In this document: positions 18,060 to 27,257 of the stretch, piece by piece
Position numbering within the stretch: the first letter of the stretch is position 1
How the letters are laid out: each line of letters starts with the position of its first letter
Origin: an uncultured Corynebacterium sp.
GTDB taxonomy: Bacteria; Actinomycetota; Actinomycetes; Mycobacteriales; Mycobacteriaceae
Length of the DNA stretch: 64,000 bases
Assembly (NCBI RefSeq): GCF_946222835.1
Contig: NZ_CAMIHD010000001.1
Location: 124,001-188,000, forward strand
Direction: 5' to 3'
The notes under the pieces: model-generated
What the model was told of the DNA's origin: nothing
Databases searched by the model: none
Seen by the model: the letters and a program-made list of their open reading frames with translations, nothing else
Made by a program: the position numbers and the translations under genes

Positions 18060-18722
18060 ATGTCGACCATCTCTTGGCACCCACAATCTGAGCCCAACCC
18101 CTTGCCGTATTCCCCTTTTAAAGCCAGCACGGTACCGCGTCCTATTGGATGGCTCTCTAGCGTGGACGGTGAGGGGCGCGAAAACATCGCGCCTTATAGC
18201 CAGTGGCAAAACCTCACTTTCGACCCACCCATGGTGATGTTTTCGGCCAACCAATACCCGGATGGGCGCCGCAAGGACACGGTCCTAAATGCGGAGGAGA
18301 CCGGCTGCTTTGTGTGGAATATGGCCACCTATGATCTGCGCGAGGAAGTCAATAAATCCGCCCAGGTGCTCGACTATGGTGACAGCGAATGGGACCGCCT
18401 GTCCGTTACCAAGGAATATGCGGACAATCACCACATTCCCATGGTGAAAGAATCGCCGGTGAAGTTCGAGTGTCAGTACAAGACCACGCTGCGCGTGCCC
18501 GGCAATTCCAAGGTGGGCAGCATCGATCTCGTGGTGGCGGACGTGAAAACCATTCATATAGATGAATCCGTCATTGATGCTGAGGGCAAACTCGACATCC
18601 TCAAGATCAAGCCCATCGCGCGCATGGGCTACTTTGACTACACCGTGGTCACTGAAAAATTCGAGATGCGCGTTCCCGGCTCCGACGACGCCGCACGCGC
18701 CGGGCTAGAGGGCAGCGCGTAG
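18060..18722 (+). CDS. Flavin reductase-like, FMN-binding split-barrel protein
   Basis: A 220-residue protein of the flavin reductase-like family. The opening (YSPFKASTVPRPIGWLSSVDGEGRENIAPYSQWQNLTFDPPMVMFS) is the usual FMN-contacting segment. It begins one base after the hutH stop codon, so translation is coupled and it belongs to the hutH transcript. Members reduce flavins with NAD(P)H or act as oxidoreductases of unknown substrate. A role in histidine breakdown is not established and the link is inferred from the operon. Its 3' end overlaps the converging esterase gene by 18 bases. Confidence 0.85.
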   Translation: MSTISWHPQSEPNPLPYSPFKASTVPRPIGWLSSVDGEGRENIAPYSQWQNLTFDPPMVMFSANQYPDGRRKDTVLNAEETGCFVWNMATYDLREEVNKSAQVLDYGDSEWDRLSVTKEYADNHHIPMVKESPVKFECQYKTTLRVPGNSKVGSIDLVVADVKTIHIDESVIDAEGKLDILKIKPIARMGYFDYTVVTEKFEMRVPGSDDAARAGLEGSA

Positions 18723-19499
18723 CGCTTCGGCCATGGCTTGTTGGCCCGCGTGGGTGGGGTGCATGGGAAAGGAATTGGTTTCCTGGCCCGTGAAATCCAC
18801 CCACGGGGAGGGGGAGCAGGCGGTGTGGTCTAGGGCGGCGTCGGCAAGCACGTAGCTAGCCCCGTTGCGCTCGGCGGCCTCGCGCACCGCCTGATTGATG
18901 CGCTCGATGGAGCCTGCCAACCATTCCCGGTCACTGGCCGGGATTTTTTCTATGTAGGGGCAGGTCTCGCCGGGCTTAATGAGCGGAAGATATCCAGTAG
19001 CTAGGACTTTCGCGTCAGGGGAGCGGCGGTGGATCTCCTCGTAGACCTTGTCTAGCCGGCGGGGTAGATCGCGGATTTCTAAGTCAATCTGCGCGCCTGA
19101 TTCCGCCTGGCAGATATCGTCCGTGGCGCACTGGGTAAGGCGCACGAAGCTGGCGTCATTGCCGCCGATGGCTAGGCTCACCAGGTCGGTGTCCTCGCGT
19201 AGGGCGTCCACCTGGGCGGGGTGTTCGCCGGCCGAGGAGAGTACGTCGAGGGTACTAGCGCCCTGGCAAGCTACATTGGTCAGCTCCGCGCCCATTTCCT
19301 TGGCCGCCAGCTCGGGGTAGGAATCCTGCGCACGCACGCAGGTATTGGGCGGATCGAGCGGTAGCGTGGTTGAGCCCATGGCTGCGTAGGAATCTCCCAG
19401 CGCGACATAGTGGGGTGGCTGTGGCTCCTCGGCGGGGGTGGAACAAGCGGCGAGGAGGGCCGCAGAAAGGAGGGGGATAAACCGGCGCATGCAGGCCAT
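18705..19499 (-). CDS. SGNH/GDSL-type lipase, lipoprotein
   Basis: A 264-residue exported esterase. The N-terminus MACMRRFIPLLSAALLAACSTP is a signal peptide with a LAAC lipobox, so it is probably anchored to the cell envelope by lipidation. Catalytic blocks: GDSYA (about residue 36, Ser nucleophile), CQGAST (block II Gly), GGNDASF (block III Asn) and HPTHAG near the end (catalytic His, with the Asp replaced or shifted). It resembles actinobacterial secreted lipases. The start is ATG 19499; an ATG at 19490 is also possible. The coding strand carries GCTTGCCGACG (18839-18849). It has no evident role in the surrounding hut genes. Confidence 0.88.
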   Translation of the reverse strand: MACMRRFIPLLSAALLAACSTPAEEPQPPHYVALGDSYAAMGSTTLPLDPPNTCVRAQDSYPELAAKEMGAELTNVACQGASTLDVLSSAGEHPAQVDALREDTDLVSLAIGGNDASFVRLTQCATDDICQAESGAQIDLEIRDLPRRLDKVYEEIHRRSPDAKVLATGYLPLIKPGETCPYIEKIPASDREWLAGSIERINQAVREAAERNGASYVLADAALDHTACSPSPWVDFTGQETNSFPMHPTHAGQQAMAEALRAAL

Positions 19500-19517
19500 C
19501 GTAGATCATCCTACGCA

Positions 19518-19535
19518 TGTCTCATATACGAGACA
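19518..19535. promoter_or_regulatory. Near-perfect 18-bp palindrome upstream of hutU
   Basis: Arms TGTCTC and GAGACA surround ATATAC, whose central TATA also pairs, so 16 of 18 positions are symmetric. It lies in the divergent region between the esterase gene and hutU. The shape fits IclR-type operators and it shares TGTC...GACA with the palindrome before hutH. Binding of HutR is inference. Confidence 0.55.
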
Positions 19536-19542
19536 GTTAGGG

Positions 19543-19564
19543 TCTGTGTGGCATGGTACACAGA
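19543..19564. promoter_or_regulatory. Second inverted repeat upstream of hutU
   Basis: Perfect 7-bp arms TCTGTGT and ACACAGA are separated by 8 bases, 7 bases downstream of the 18-bp palindrome. Paired adjacent palindromes suggest either two regulators or cooperative binding by one. It does not fit the 16-base GlxR spacing. Confidence 0.5.
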
Positions 19565-19677
19565 GCTGGGTCACAGTACCTTGTCATTTGTGACGCTCAG
19601 CAAGTCCTCGGGGACAGCCCCGGGACACCGGCCTAGGGGGCTTGTGGGGGCGTCGAAAAGCACGACGAAAGGAAGCC

Positions 19678-21354
19678 ATGTCTCAACCACGCGAAGTACG
19701 CGCACCACGCGGAACCGAACTGTCCGCCAAGTCCTGGCAGACCGAAGCGCCCCTGCGCATGCTCATGAATAACCTCGACCCCGAGGTTGCCGAGCGCCCC
19801 GAGGACCTCGTGGTCTACGGCGGCACTGGCCGTGCAGCGCGCAGCTGGGAAGCTTTTGATGCCATCGTAGAATCCCTCAAAGACCTCGAGTCCGATGAGA
19901 CGCTGCTGGTGCAGTCCGGCAAGCCGGTGGGCATCTGGAAGACCAATGAGTGGGCACCGCGTGTACTTATTGCTAACTCCAACCTGGTAGGAGACTGGGC
20001 TAACTGGGAGCACTTCCGCAAGCTCGAGGATGAGGGCCTGATGATGTACGGCCAGATGACGGCCGGTTCCTGGATCTACATCGCCACCCAAGGCATCCTG
20101 CAGGGCACCTTCGAGACCTTCGCGGCAGTGGCTAAGAAGCGCTTTGGCGGCAGCCTGGCCGGCACCTTCACCCTGACCGGTGGCTGCGGTGGCATGGGCG
20201 GCGCACAGCCGCTTTCTGTCACCCTCAACGGCGGTGCCTGCCTCATCGTGGATGTGGACGAGACCCGCCTGAAGCGCCGCCAGCACAAGCGCTACCTCGA
20301 TGAGGTGGTCACCGACCTCGACGAGGCCCTCAAGCTGGTCCTCGAGGCAAAAGAAAACAAGAAGCCGCTATCAGTTGGCTTGGTAGCCAACGCCGCCGAG
20401 GTCTTCCCAGAGGTCCTGCGCCGCCAGCGCGCCGGGGAATTTACCGTAGACATCGTCACGGACCAGACCTCCGCACATGACCCGCTGTCCTATCTGCCTT
20501 CTGAAATCACCATGGAAGACTGGCACAACGAGGCCAAGGCGGACCCAACCACCTTTACTAAGAAGGCTCGTGAGTCCATGGCGGCCCAGGTCCAGGCCAT
20601 GGTCGAGTTCCAGGATGAGGGTGCCGAGGTATTCGACTACGGCAACTCCATCCGTGATGAGGCCCGCAAGGCCGGCTACCAGCGCGCCTTCGAGTTCCCG
20701 GGCTTCGTTCCGGCCTATATCCGCCCGCTCTTCTGCGAGGGCCTAGGCCCCTTCCGCTGGGCCGCCCTTTCTGGTGACCCGGAGGACATCAAGGTCACCG
20801 ACCAGGCGCTCAAGGAGCTTTTCCCAGACAACGAGCACCTGCACAACTGGCTCGATGCCGCCGAGGAGTACGTCGAATTCGAGGGTCTGCCCGCACGCAT
20901 TTGCTGGCTGGGCTACAACGAGCGCCACAAGGCCGGCCTGCTCTTCAACGACTTGGTGCGCGAGGGCAAGATCAAGGCTCCTATTGTCATCGGCCGCGAC
21001 CACCTGGACTCCGGCTCCGTGGCCTCCCCATACCGCGAGACCGAGGCCATGCTCGATGGCACTGACGCTGTAGCTGACTGGCCGCTGCTCAACGCCATGA
21101 CTGCAGTTTCTTCCGGTGCTACTTGGGTATCTCTGCATCACGGCGGTGGCGTGGGCATGGGCCGCTCCATTCACGCAGGCCAGGTTACCGTTGCGGATGG
21201 CACCGAGCTCGCCGCAGCCAAGTTGCGTGCGGTGCTTACCAACGACCCGGGTATGGGCGTTATCCGCCACGTCGATTCCGGCTACACTCGCGCAAAGGAG
21301 GTCGCCGATGAGCGCGGCGTCCGCATTCCGATGGAATTCAAGGCAAGGGACTAG
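19678..21354 (+). CDS. hutU: Urocanate hydratase
   Basis: A 558-residue urocanase that hydrates urocanate to 4-imidazolone-5-propionate using tightly bound NAD+. Typical blocks: VVYGGTGRAARSWEAFDAI (about residue 40), TLTGGCGGMGGAQPLSV (about 165, NAD binding), LVQSGKPVG and the C-terminal WVSLHHGGGVGMGRSIHAG (about 480). The start is ATG 19678 with AAAGGAAG upstream. The stop TAG is followed directly by the hutI ATG, so the two are translationally coupled. The upstream region holds two palindromes that may be regulator sites. Confidence 0.96.
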   Translation: MSQPREVRAPRGTELSAKSWQTEAPLRMLMNNLDPEVAERPEDLVVYGGTGRAARSWEAFDAIVESLKDLESDETLLVQSGKPVGIWKTNEWAPRVLIANSNLVGDWANWEHFRKLEDEGLMMYGQMTAGSWIYIATQGILQGTFETFAAVAKKRFGGSLAGTFTLTGGCGGMGGAQPLSVTLNGGACLIVDVDETRLKRRQHKRYLDEVVTDLDEALKLVLEAKENKKPLSVGLVANAAEVFPEVLRRQRAGEFTVDIVTDQTSAHDPLSYLPSEITMEDWHNEAKADPTTFTKKARESMAAQVQAMVEFQDEGAEVFDYGNSIRDEARKAGYQRAFEFPGFVPAYIRPLFCEGLGPFRWAALSGDPEDIKVTDQALKELFPDNEHLHNWLDAAEEYVEFEGLPARICWLGYNERHKAGLLFNDLVREGKIKAPIVIGRDHLDSGSVASPYRETEAMLDGTDAVADWPLLNAMTAVSSGATWVSLHHGGGVGMGRSIHAGQVTVADGTELAAAKLRAVLTNDPGMGVIRHVDSGYTRAKEVADERGVRIPMEFKARD

Positions 21355-22524
21355 ATGAGCACACTTTTTACCGGCATTTCAGAACTCCGTACGGTCAGCG
21401 AGCGTGGCACGCTTAACGACGCCGCCCTAGTAGCCGAATCCGGCACCATCTCCTGGATCGGCCCGGCCGCTGAGGCACCGGCCGCCGATGAGAAGGTGGA
21501 TCTAGGCGGCCGCGCGGTCCTGCCCGGCTGGGTAGATTCGCACACCCACATGGTCTTTGATGGCGACCGCTCCGCCGAATTTGAGGCCCGCATCTCCGGC
21601 GGCTCCTACGAAGCAGGCGGCATCGCCGTCACCATGGACGCCACCCGCCAGGCCGGCACCGACCGGCTGGAGAAGTTGGTGGCAGATCGCGTGGCCGCCG
21701 GCCGCCGCGGAGGCACCACCACCTTCGAGACCAAGACGGGCTACGGCCTCAACACCGAGTCCGAGGTAGAGGCCGCTAAGGTCGCTTCCCGCCACGTAGA
21801 TGACGTGACGTTCCTCGGCGCCCACTTGGTGCCGCCAGGGGCAGATGCGGAAGACTACCTGGACGAAGTCGTTGGCCCGATGCTTGAGGGAGTAGCTCCC
21901 TATGTGCAGTGGATCGACGTCTTTTGTGAGCGCGGCGCCTTCAACGAGGAGCAATCCCGGCGCGTACTGGAAGCCGGTAAGAAGCTGGGCCTTGGTCTGC
22001 GCGTGCATGGCAACCAGCTGGGCGAGGGCCCAGGCGTGTCTCTAGCCGTGGAGCTGGGTGCAGCATCGGTAGACCACGTCAATCATTTGAGCGATGAGGA
22101 CGTTGAACTACTGGCCAATTCCGATACCGTGGCCACGATGTTGCCGGCGTGCGATCTGTCCACCCGCGAGCCGCTCGCCCCAGGCCGCAAGCTTCTCGAC
22201 GCCGGCGCAACCCTCGCCATCGCCTCCAACCTCAACCCCGGCACGTCCTATACCTCCTCGATGAACTACTGCGTGACCACCGCGGTCCTTCAGCAGTACC
22301 TTTCCGTCGACGAGGCCATCCATGCTGCGACCACCGGCGGCGCGACCGCCCTGCGCCGCCACAACGTGGGCAATGGTCTCGACCCACAAGGTCGCCCCGC
22401 CAAGGGCACCATCGTGGAAGGTGCTGCCGCCGACCTGCACGTGCTCGACGCCCCCAGCGCCGTGCATCTGGCCTACCGCCCAGGCATGCCGCTGAGTTAT
22501 CGCACCTTTATCGCCGGAGCCTAG
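21355..22524 (+). CDS. hutI: Imidazolonepropionase
   Basis: A 389-residue amidohydrolase that opens the ring of 4-imidazolone-5-propionate to N-formimidoyl-glutamate, the substrate of HutG. Metal-binding and family motifs: VDSHTHMVFDGDR (about residue 60, HxH), KTGYGLNTESE (about 125), LGLRVHGNQLG (about 222) and ASNLNPGTSYTSSMNYC (about 290). It starts immediately after the hutU stop. A terminator for this operon lies just past its stop, inside the coding region of the converging gene. Confidence 0.95.
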   Translation: MSTLFTGISELRTVSERGTLNDAALVAESGTISWIGPAAEAPAADEKVDLGGRAVLPGWVDSHTHMVFDGDRSAEFEARISGGSYEAGGIAVTMDATRQAGTDRLEKLVADRVAAGRRGGTTTFETKTGYGLNTESEVEAAKVASRHVDDVTFLGAHLVPPGADAEDYLDEVVGPMLEGVAPYVQWIDVFCERGAFNEEQSRRVLEAGKKLGLGLRVHGNQLGEGPGVSLAVELGAASVDHVNHLSDEDVELLANSDTVATMLPACDLSTREPLAPGRKLLDAGATLAIASNLNPGTSYTSSMNYCVTTAVLQQYLSVDEAIHAATTGGATALRRHNVGNGLDPQGRPAKGTIVEGAAADLHVLDAPSAVHLAYRPGMPLSYRTFIAGA

Positions 22525-23366
22525 CGCTCCTCTAGAAAGGTCGCCGCTATCTGATATAGTCGGCGGCCTTTTTCTTTTGTCATATGCAGCCACGCGTCCT
22601 TTTTGCCAATAAATACCGCGCGTGAGCCATCCGAATCTTCCACCATAAAAAGGGTTTCTTCGTCTTGTGCACCCTGGACAGTCCACGACTCTGGGTCGTA
22701 GAGGCGACGGAAGCGCGCCAGCTCTAGCTCTACGTCCCTGCGGGTGATAGCCGGTGGCCGGTAGGGGAGGTTGTCGGGTCCATAGTCCTTTCGCGGGCCT
22801 TTTCTTTCTCCGCGTTCAAAGTCGCTATAGACCTCGCTCACTTGGGCACGCACCAGCCCATTTTTGTCCTCCGTGGATTCTATGCGCAGGCATAGAGGGT
22901 GCCGAGGCCGTGAAGTAAAGCAGGAGTATAGGTGGCCTATCTTAGGCTTATCGACGGCACTAAAGGTCACAAACTTGCCACGGGGTGCGAAATCAAACTC
23001 CACCGGAAAGTAGGTTGTTTTCTCGTTGTCCACCACTCTGCCGAGGCTAAGAAGCTTTGGGCGTGCGGCGTATTCCGTGCTGTGAAAGCGCACTGGCTCT
23101 AGCTCCACCACATAAAAATCAAAATTATCCTCCACCGCAGCTATGCGAAAGATGGGGTTTAGGTGAAAGCGCCGGTCTGTTATATGTACAAACTCTCCAT
23201 GCCGTGGCCTTCGGCTGCGCCTAGTGGGATAGATCAGGCCCGTAGACAGAGAGGACAAATAAAGGTCTACCGAAGGGTCTAGTTCCGTGCTGAACCCTGG
23301 ATAGGAACTTATTTTGGCGCGGATACGTGCTTGGTCATCAAGGAACCGGGGGCGTAGATGAGTCAT
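22521..23366 (-). CDS. Protein of unknown function
   Basis: About 281 residues from ATG 23366 (MTHLRPRFLDDQ); GTG codons up to 23399 could add eleven. It is soluble, strand-rich and rich in Arg and aromatic residues (FRIAAVEDNFDFYVVELEPVRFHSTEYAARPKLLSL). It ends in a short helical region (GKKDAWLHMTKEKGRRLYQIAATFLEER). No signal peptide or membrane helix is seen. I do not recognise the family. Codon use is less biased than in its neighbours, and the gene is divergent from the DEAD-box helicase. Its last codons overlap both the hutI stop and the hutUI terminator. Confidence 0.6.
   Translation of the reverse strand: MTHLRPRFLDDQARIRAKISSYPGFSTELDPSVDLYLSSLSTGLIYPTRRSRRPRHGEFVHITDRRFHLNPIFRIAAVEDNFDFYVVELEPVRFHSTEYAARPKLLSLGRVVDNEKTTYFPVEFDFAPRGKFVTFSAVDKPKIGHLYSCFTSRPRHPLCLRIESTEDKNGLVRAQVSEVYSDFERGERKGPRKDYGPDNLPYRPPAITRRDVELELARFRRLYDPESWTVQGAQDEETLFMVEDSDGSRAVFIGKKDAWLHMTKEKGRRLYQIAATFLEER
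22536..22577 (+). terminator. Terminator of the hutUI transcript, inside a converging gene
   Basis: Arms AAAGGTCGCCG and CGGCGGCCTTT pair over 11 bases (one G-T pair) around a 14-base loop, followed by TTCTTTT. It starts 12 bases after the hutI stop codon and lies within the 3' coding sequence of the gene on the other strand. Confidence 0.8.
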
Positions 23367-23508
23367 GAACTGCACATTAAAAGAGCCACCTGACACCACG
23401 CGTCAGTATTTTCGAACTGCCTCGAACACAGCAGGAAATCTGGGCTTTAAAGGCCTAGGAGCAGCGCAATGGAGTTTGGAGCTGCAATCGCGTAGGGTTG
23501 GTGAAGCA

Positions 23509-25368
23509 ATGAGCATTACCGATAACGCCACCGGCGGCGTCAACGAGCCGGAAGATTTTAATAAGTCGGAATCTCAGGACAACTCGCAAGGTGTCACCAA
23601 GGACACCAGGGCTGCGAATACTTCTGAGGACACCGGCGCTGAGTCCCAAGACTCGGCCAATGACAACTCCCAGGGGTTCGCGCATCTTGGCCTGCCAGAC
23701 AAGATTCTGGAAGCTGTTGCGAAAGTAGGCTTTACCAAGCCGTCCCCCATTCAAGAAGAAACCATCCCGATCCTGATGGAAGGCCGCGACGTAGTCGGCC
23801 TCGCCCAGACTGGTACCGGCAAAACCGCTGCTTTCGCGCTGCCTGTTTTGTCGCAAATTGACGCCAAGGCTCGTCACCCGCAGGCACTTGTGCTCGCGCC
23901 AACCCGCGAGCTGGCCCTGCAGGTAGCGGACTCCTTCCAGTCTTTCGCTGAAACCCTCAAGGGCGTCGAGGTGCTGCCTATCTACGGCGGCCAGGCCTAC
24001 GGCATTCAGCTATCCGGTCTGCGCCGCGGTGCACAGGTCATCGTGGGTACCCCGGGTCGTGTCATCGACCACTTGGAAAAGGGGTCGCTGGATCTGTCTC
24101 AGCTACAGTTCCTCGTCCTTGATGAGGCCGATGAGATGCTGAACATGGGCTTCCAGGAAGACGTTGAGCGGATCTTGGAGGATACCCCGGATCGCAAGCA
24201 GGTGGCGCTTTTCTCGGCTACCATGCCGAACGCTATTCGGCGCCTTTCTAAGCGCTACCTCGACAACCCGGCCGAGGTCACGGTGAAGTCCGAGCGCCGC
24301 ACCAATGACAACATCACGCAGCGCTTCCTCCTCATCCCGCATCGCGCGAAGATGGATGCCTTCACCCGCATCCTTGAGGTCATTAATTATGACGCCATCA
24401 TCGTCTTTTGCCGCACTAAGCATGAGACCGAGGAGGTAGCCGAGACCCTGCGTGACCGCGGTTTCAGCGCCGCCGCCATCAACGGTGATATCGCGCAAGC
24501 GCAGCGCGAGCGTACCGTTGATCAGCTCAAGGACGGCCGTCTAGATATCCTCGTGGCTACCGACGTCGCCGCCCGCGGCCTGGATGTTGAGCGCATTACC
24601 CATGTGGTCAACTTCGATATTCCGAACGATACCGAGTCTTATGTTCACCGCATCGGCCGTACCGGCCGTGCTGGCAGGTCTGGCGAAGCCATCCTATTCG
24701 TCACTCCCCGCGAGCGGCGCATGTTGCGTTCCATCGAGCGCGTAACCAATGCCCGATTGGAAGAGATGGATCTGCCGTCTGTCGACGAGGTCAATGAAAA
24801 GCGCAAGGAAAAGTTCGCGCAGTCCATTACCAACTCCATGGACAATAAGCAGGCTGATTTCTTCCGTACCCTCGTGCGTAAATACTCCGAGGACAACAAC
24901 GCGGCCATGGACGACATCGCCGCTGCCCTCGCCGTCATGTTGCAAGGCGGCAAGAACTTCCTAATGGAAGACAAACCACTTCCGAAGCCGAAGCGAGACC
25001 GTCGTGACGATCGCAAGCGCGACCGCGACTTCAAGGGCGGCGGCAAGGGCCGTGGACCTAAGCGGCCGGATGGTGACTTTGAGACGTACCGACTGGACGT
25101 CGGCAAGCGGCAAAATGTGCGCCCAGGAGCCATCGTGGGTGCTATTGCCAATGAGGGTGGCTTGTCCGCCAAGGACTTTGGCCGCATCACCATCGCTGTG
25201 GGCCACACCTTGGTGGATCTGCCAAAGAACCTTGACCCGGCAGTTCTGGACCGGCTGAAGGATACTCGCATTTCCGGCCAGCTAATCAACATTCAAAAGG
25301 ACACTGGCCGCCCGCCACGCCGTGACCACGGCGGCGGACGCAAGCGCGGTGGACGCTGGCGCGACTAG
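23509..25368 (+). CDS. deaD: DEAD-box RNA helicase (DeaD/CsdA type)
   Basis: A 619-residue ATP-dependent RNA helicase. An acidic, low-complexity N-terminus of about 55 residues precedes the Q motif (GFTKPSPIQEETIP) and Walker A AQTGTGKT; then come the DEAD box (VLDEADEMLNMGF), SAT (FSATMP) and HRIGRTGR (motif VI). The C-terminal part has a basic linker (KPKRDRRDDRKRDRDFKGGGKG) and a DbpA-like RNA-binding fold (RLDVGKRQNVRPGAIVGAIANEGGLSAKDFGRITI), ending in a Gly/Arg tail. Such proteins aid ribosome assembly and mRNA turnover, often in the cold. I chose ATG 23509; the frame is open further upstream. A long 5' region and a strong terminator flank it, so it is monocistronic. Confidence 0.93.
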   Translation: MSITDNATGGVNEPEDFNKSESQDNSQGVTKDTRAANTSEDTGAESQDSANDNSQGFAHLGLPDKILEAVAKVGFTKPSPIQEETIPILMEGRDVVGLAQTGTGKTAAFALPVLSQIDAKARHPQALVLAPTRELALQVADSFQSFAETLKGVEVLPIYGGQAYGIQLSGLRRGAQVIVGTPGRVIDHLEKGSLDLSQLQFLVLDEADEMLNMGFQEDVERILEDTPDRKQVALFSATMPNAIRRLSKRYLDNPAEVTVKSERRTNDNITQRFLLIPHRAKMDAFTRILEVINYDAIIVFCRTKHETEEVAETLRDRGFSAAAINGDIAQAQRERTVDQLKDGRLDILVATDVAARGLDVERITHVVNFDIPNDTESYVHRIGRTGRAGRSGEAILFVTPRERRMLRSIERVTNARLEEMDLPSVDEVNEKRKEKFAQSITNSMDNKQADFFRTLVRKYSEDNNAAMDDIAAALAVMLQGGKNFLMEDKPLPKPKRDRRDDRKRDRDFKGGGKGRGPKRPDGDFETYRLDVGKRQNVRPGAIVGAIANEGGLSAKDFGRITIAVGHTLVDLPKNLDPAVLDRLKDTRISGQLINIQKDTGRPPRRDHGGGRKRGGRWRD

Positions 25369-25380
25369 CTTTTTCGACTC

Positions 25381-25408
25381 AATGGGCCTCTTCGGAGGCC
25401 CATTTTTT
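25381..25408 (+). terminator. Strong terminator with TTCG tetraloop after deaD
   Basis: The 10-bp arms AATGGGCCTC and GAGGCCCATT close on a TTCG loop with a C-G closing pair, followed by a T-run. It lies 12 bases past the stop codon. Confidence 0.95.
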
Positions 25409-25516
25409 CGTGCCCTGTGACCAGCAGTTTTACTATAAACGGGGGTAGCGTGTCGGGGCGATTTTGTATACTAAAAGCGCAAACATGTTCTAGGGAAAAT
25501 TCTGCGGGGGAAGTCT

Positions 25517-26743
25517 ATGAATGCGCCCTACTTTGCCAATATCAATCCACAACATTCAACCTCACGAGCAGCTACAACCATACGCAAGGCCGAATACTTG
25601 TTATGGAGACGTCTGCATCCAGATCCGGATGAGGATATCGAAATCATTAGCCAATCGCTGTCGGACCTTACCGGTACGCGGCAGTCTCGAATTCGAAATA
25701 TTATCTTCGCCTTTGAGCGCTTAAAGGAGCTACCACACCTTCAAGCTCGGCAAGAAGAGCTTTACCACTTAGATTTAGATCGCTTAATAACTATTGACCA
25801 GACCCTCTCCAAGCTAGGGGAGATTGACGCCGAACAACGATAGCTTATCGACGCCGAATTAACCGCCTACCTCACCCCCAGGCGCCCCAACCAGAAATTA
25901 CCGTCCCATCGCAACCTGCGGCGCAAGTTGCGGGAGATTATTGTCCGCCTCGACCCCACTATCGCCACGCGCGATCCACGCCGTAAGGAGTCCTATAACC
26001 TCGAGCCCACAGGAGGGGAGTGGGCCGCAGTATGTCTCGACGTGGGCCTAGAAACCGCCGAGATCATTGACCGAAATATCCGCAGCGTGGCTACGGAGAA
26101 GGACATTTCCTTGGCCCAAGCGGCAGTTGCCTTGCTTACCGGCGAGGCTGAAGCCAAGGCGAAGGTAGTGCTCAATATGTACCGCTGCGATCTTCCTGAA
26201 GCGCCAGCTTTCGTCCAGAGTTTGGGTTGGGTTTCGCCAGAGGTTGCCGATGACGTGCAATCACGGGCGACAACCGTCCGCGATATGGAGAAGGCAGCAC
26301 AGGATGAAAGCGGAATCTACGTAACGCCGCCCCATATTCGTGCCTTTGTGGAGGGCCTCGATGGAACCTGCCGATGGCCCGGCTGCACACGACCGGCGAT
26401 GGCTTCCCAGATGGATCATCGACACGACTTTGCAGATGGAGGGCCTACAGCGGCGGCCAATCTTTCGTGCCTATGCCAACATCACCACAACATCAAGACT
26501 GATGGGCGGGCGTTTTATATCAAGGATCCGATTAGTGGGGACATAGTCTGGCTTTTTGAAGATTCCACGTGGGTCTATGACGAAGCTAGCGGGCCACTCG
26601 CAGCGAAAAATCGGAGGTGGGCGCAGACGGTGGCGCAGGCGACACAGCGGCGTCGGCACAATGCGCACGAAGGTGCACAGAGATTGAAAGAAGAGCTGGA
26701 AAACGAGAAACGGGACAGCGAAGAAACTGTCCCAGAGGAGTAG
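25517..26743 (+). pseudogene. DUF222/HNH endonuclease gene broken by an in-frame TAG
   Basis: Two open segments lie in the same frame, 25517-25843 and 25844-26743, separated only by a TAG at 25841-25843. Together they encode about 408 residues, the usual size of actinobacterial 13E12/DUF222 HNH proteins. The C-terminal part keeps the HNH motif (CRWPGCTRPAMASQMDHRHDFADGGPTAAANLSCLCQHHHNIK, about residues 285-330). The intact GGGGGAAG ribosome binding site lies before ATG 25517. Either the gene is recently inactivated, or an internal start (TTG 25928) yields a shorter nuclease-domain protein. These genes are frequent in high-G+C actinobacteria and their role is not well known. Confidence 0.8.
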
Positions 26744-26763
26744 ATGGCCTTCTAAAAGACCAT

Positions 26764-27213
26764 TTAGAAGTTCACGTACATCAGGATCAAGCAAATGATC
26801 CATAGGAGGTTAAATACGCCACCGAACGCGGACAGTGGCTTCTTTGCTGCCGCGTAGTTAAAGGTTTCGTTGGACTCAAGGGAGGCCATTGCCTTTTTCT
26901 GCTTAGGAATGATGACGAAGAAGAGCAAGCACCACGCGATGATGGCAACCAGGATGGCGATGTGGAAGTTTACCTGGGACTTGTAGGCGCTGATATCGGA
27001 GAGAAATATGCCGAGTCCGAGGATAGGCACGATAGCGGAGATGTAGCCGTAGGTATTGGTGATGTTATGCAGAACGCGGGCGGAGCCGAGTGCTGCGTGC
27101 TCACCTTGTGCTGCCTTTGCCATCTGAGTCTGGAAGCTGGAGGTAGATACGCAGACTGGACCGATTAAGAGAATAGCTGCGGCCACGTGGAGGAATACAA
27201 GGAAAGTAGTCAT
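26764..27213 (-). CDS. DUF2269-like membrane protein
   Basis: A 149-residue protein with four hydrophobic helices (FLVFLHVAAAILLIGPVCV, TYGYISAIVPILGLGIFL, FHIAILVAIIAWCLLFFVI, FGGVFNLLWIICLILMYV). The first helix with its His and the overall four-helix layout match the small DUF2269 family of predicted integral membrane proteins. The function is unknown. It stands alone between an HNH pseudogene and an exported nuclease gene on the same strand. Confidence 0.75.
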   Translation of the reverse strand: MTTFLVFLHVAAAILLIGPVCVSTSSFQTQMAKAAQGEHAALGSARVLHNITNTYGYISAIVPILGLGIFLSDISAYKSQVNFHIAILVAIIAWCLLFFVIIPKQKKAMASLESNETFNYAAAKKPLSAFGGVFNLLWIICLILMYVNF

Positions 27214-27257
27214 TGAAAGAACCCTTCAATCGCGGAAAGTTGCCCCAATTACCCTAA

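Noticed and set aside
19543..19564. GlxR (CRP-like) site upstream of hutU
   Set aside because: The half-sites TGTGT/ACACA are too far apart for the 16-base GlxR site.
15620..19678. The 14-bp HutR motif I recall for C. resistens
   Set aside because: I found no full copy in the hut upstream regions; only palindromes of other sequence are present, so I list those as candidates without naming the motif.
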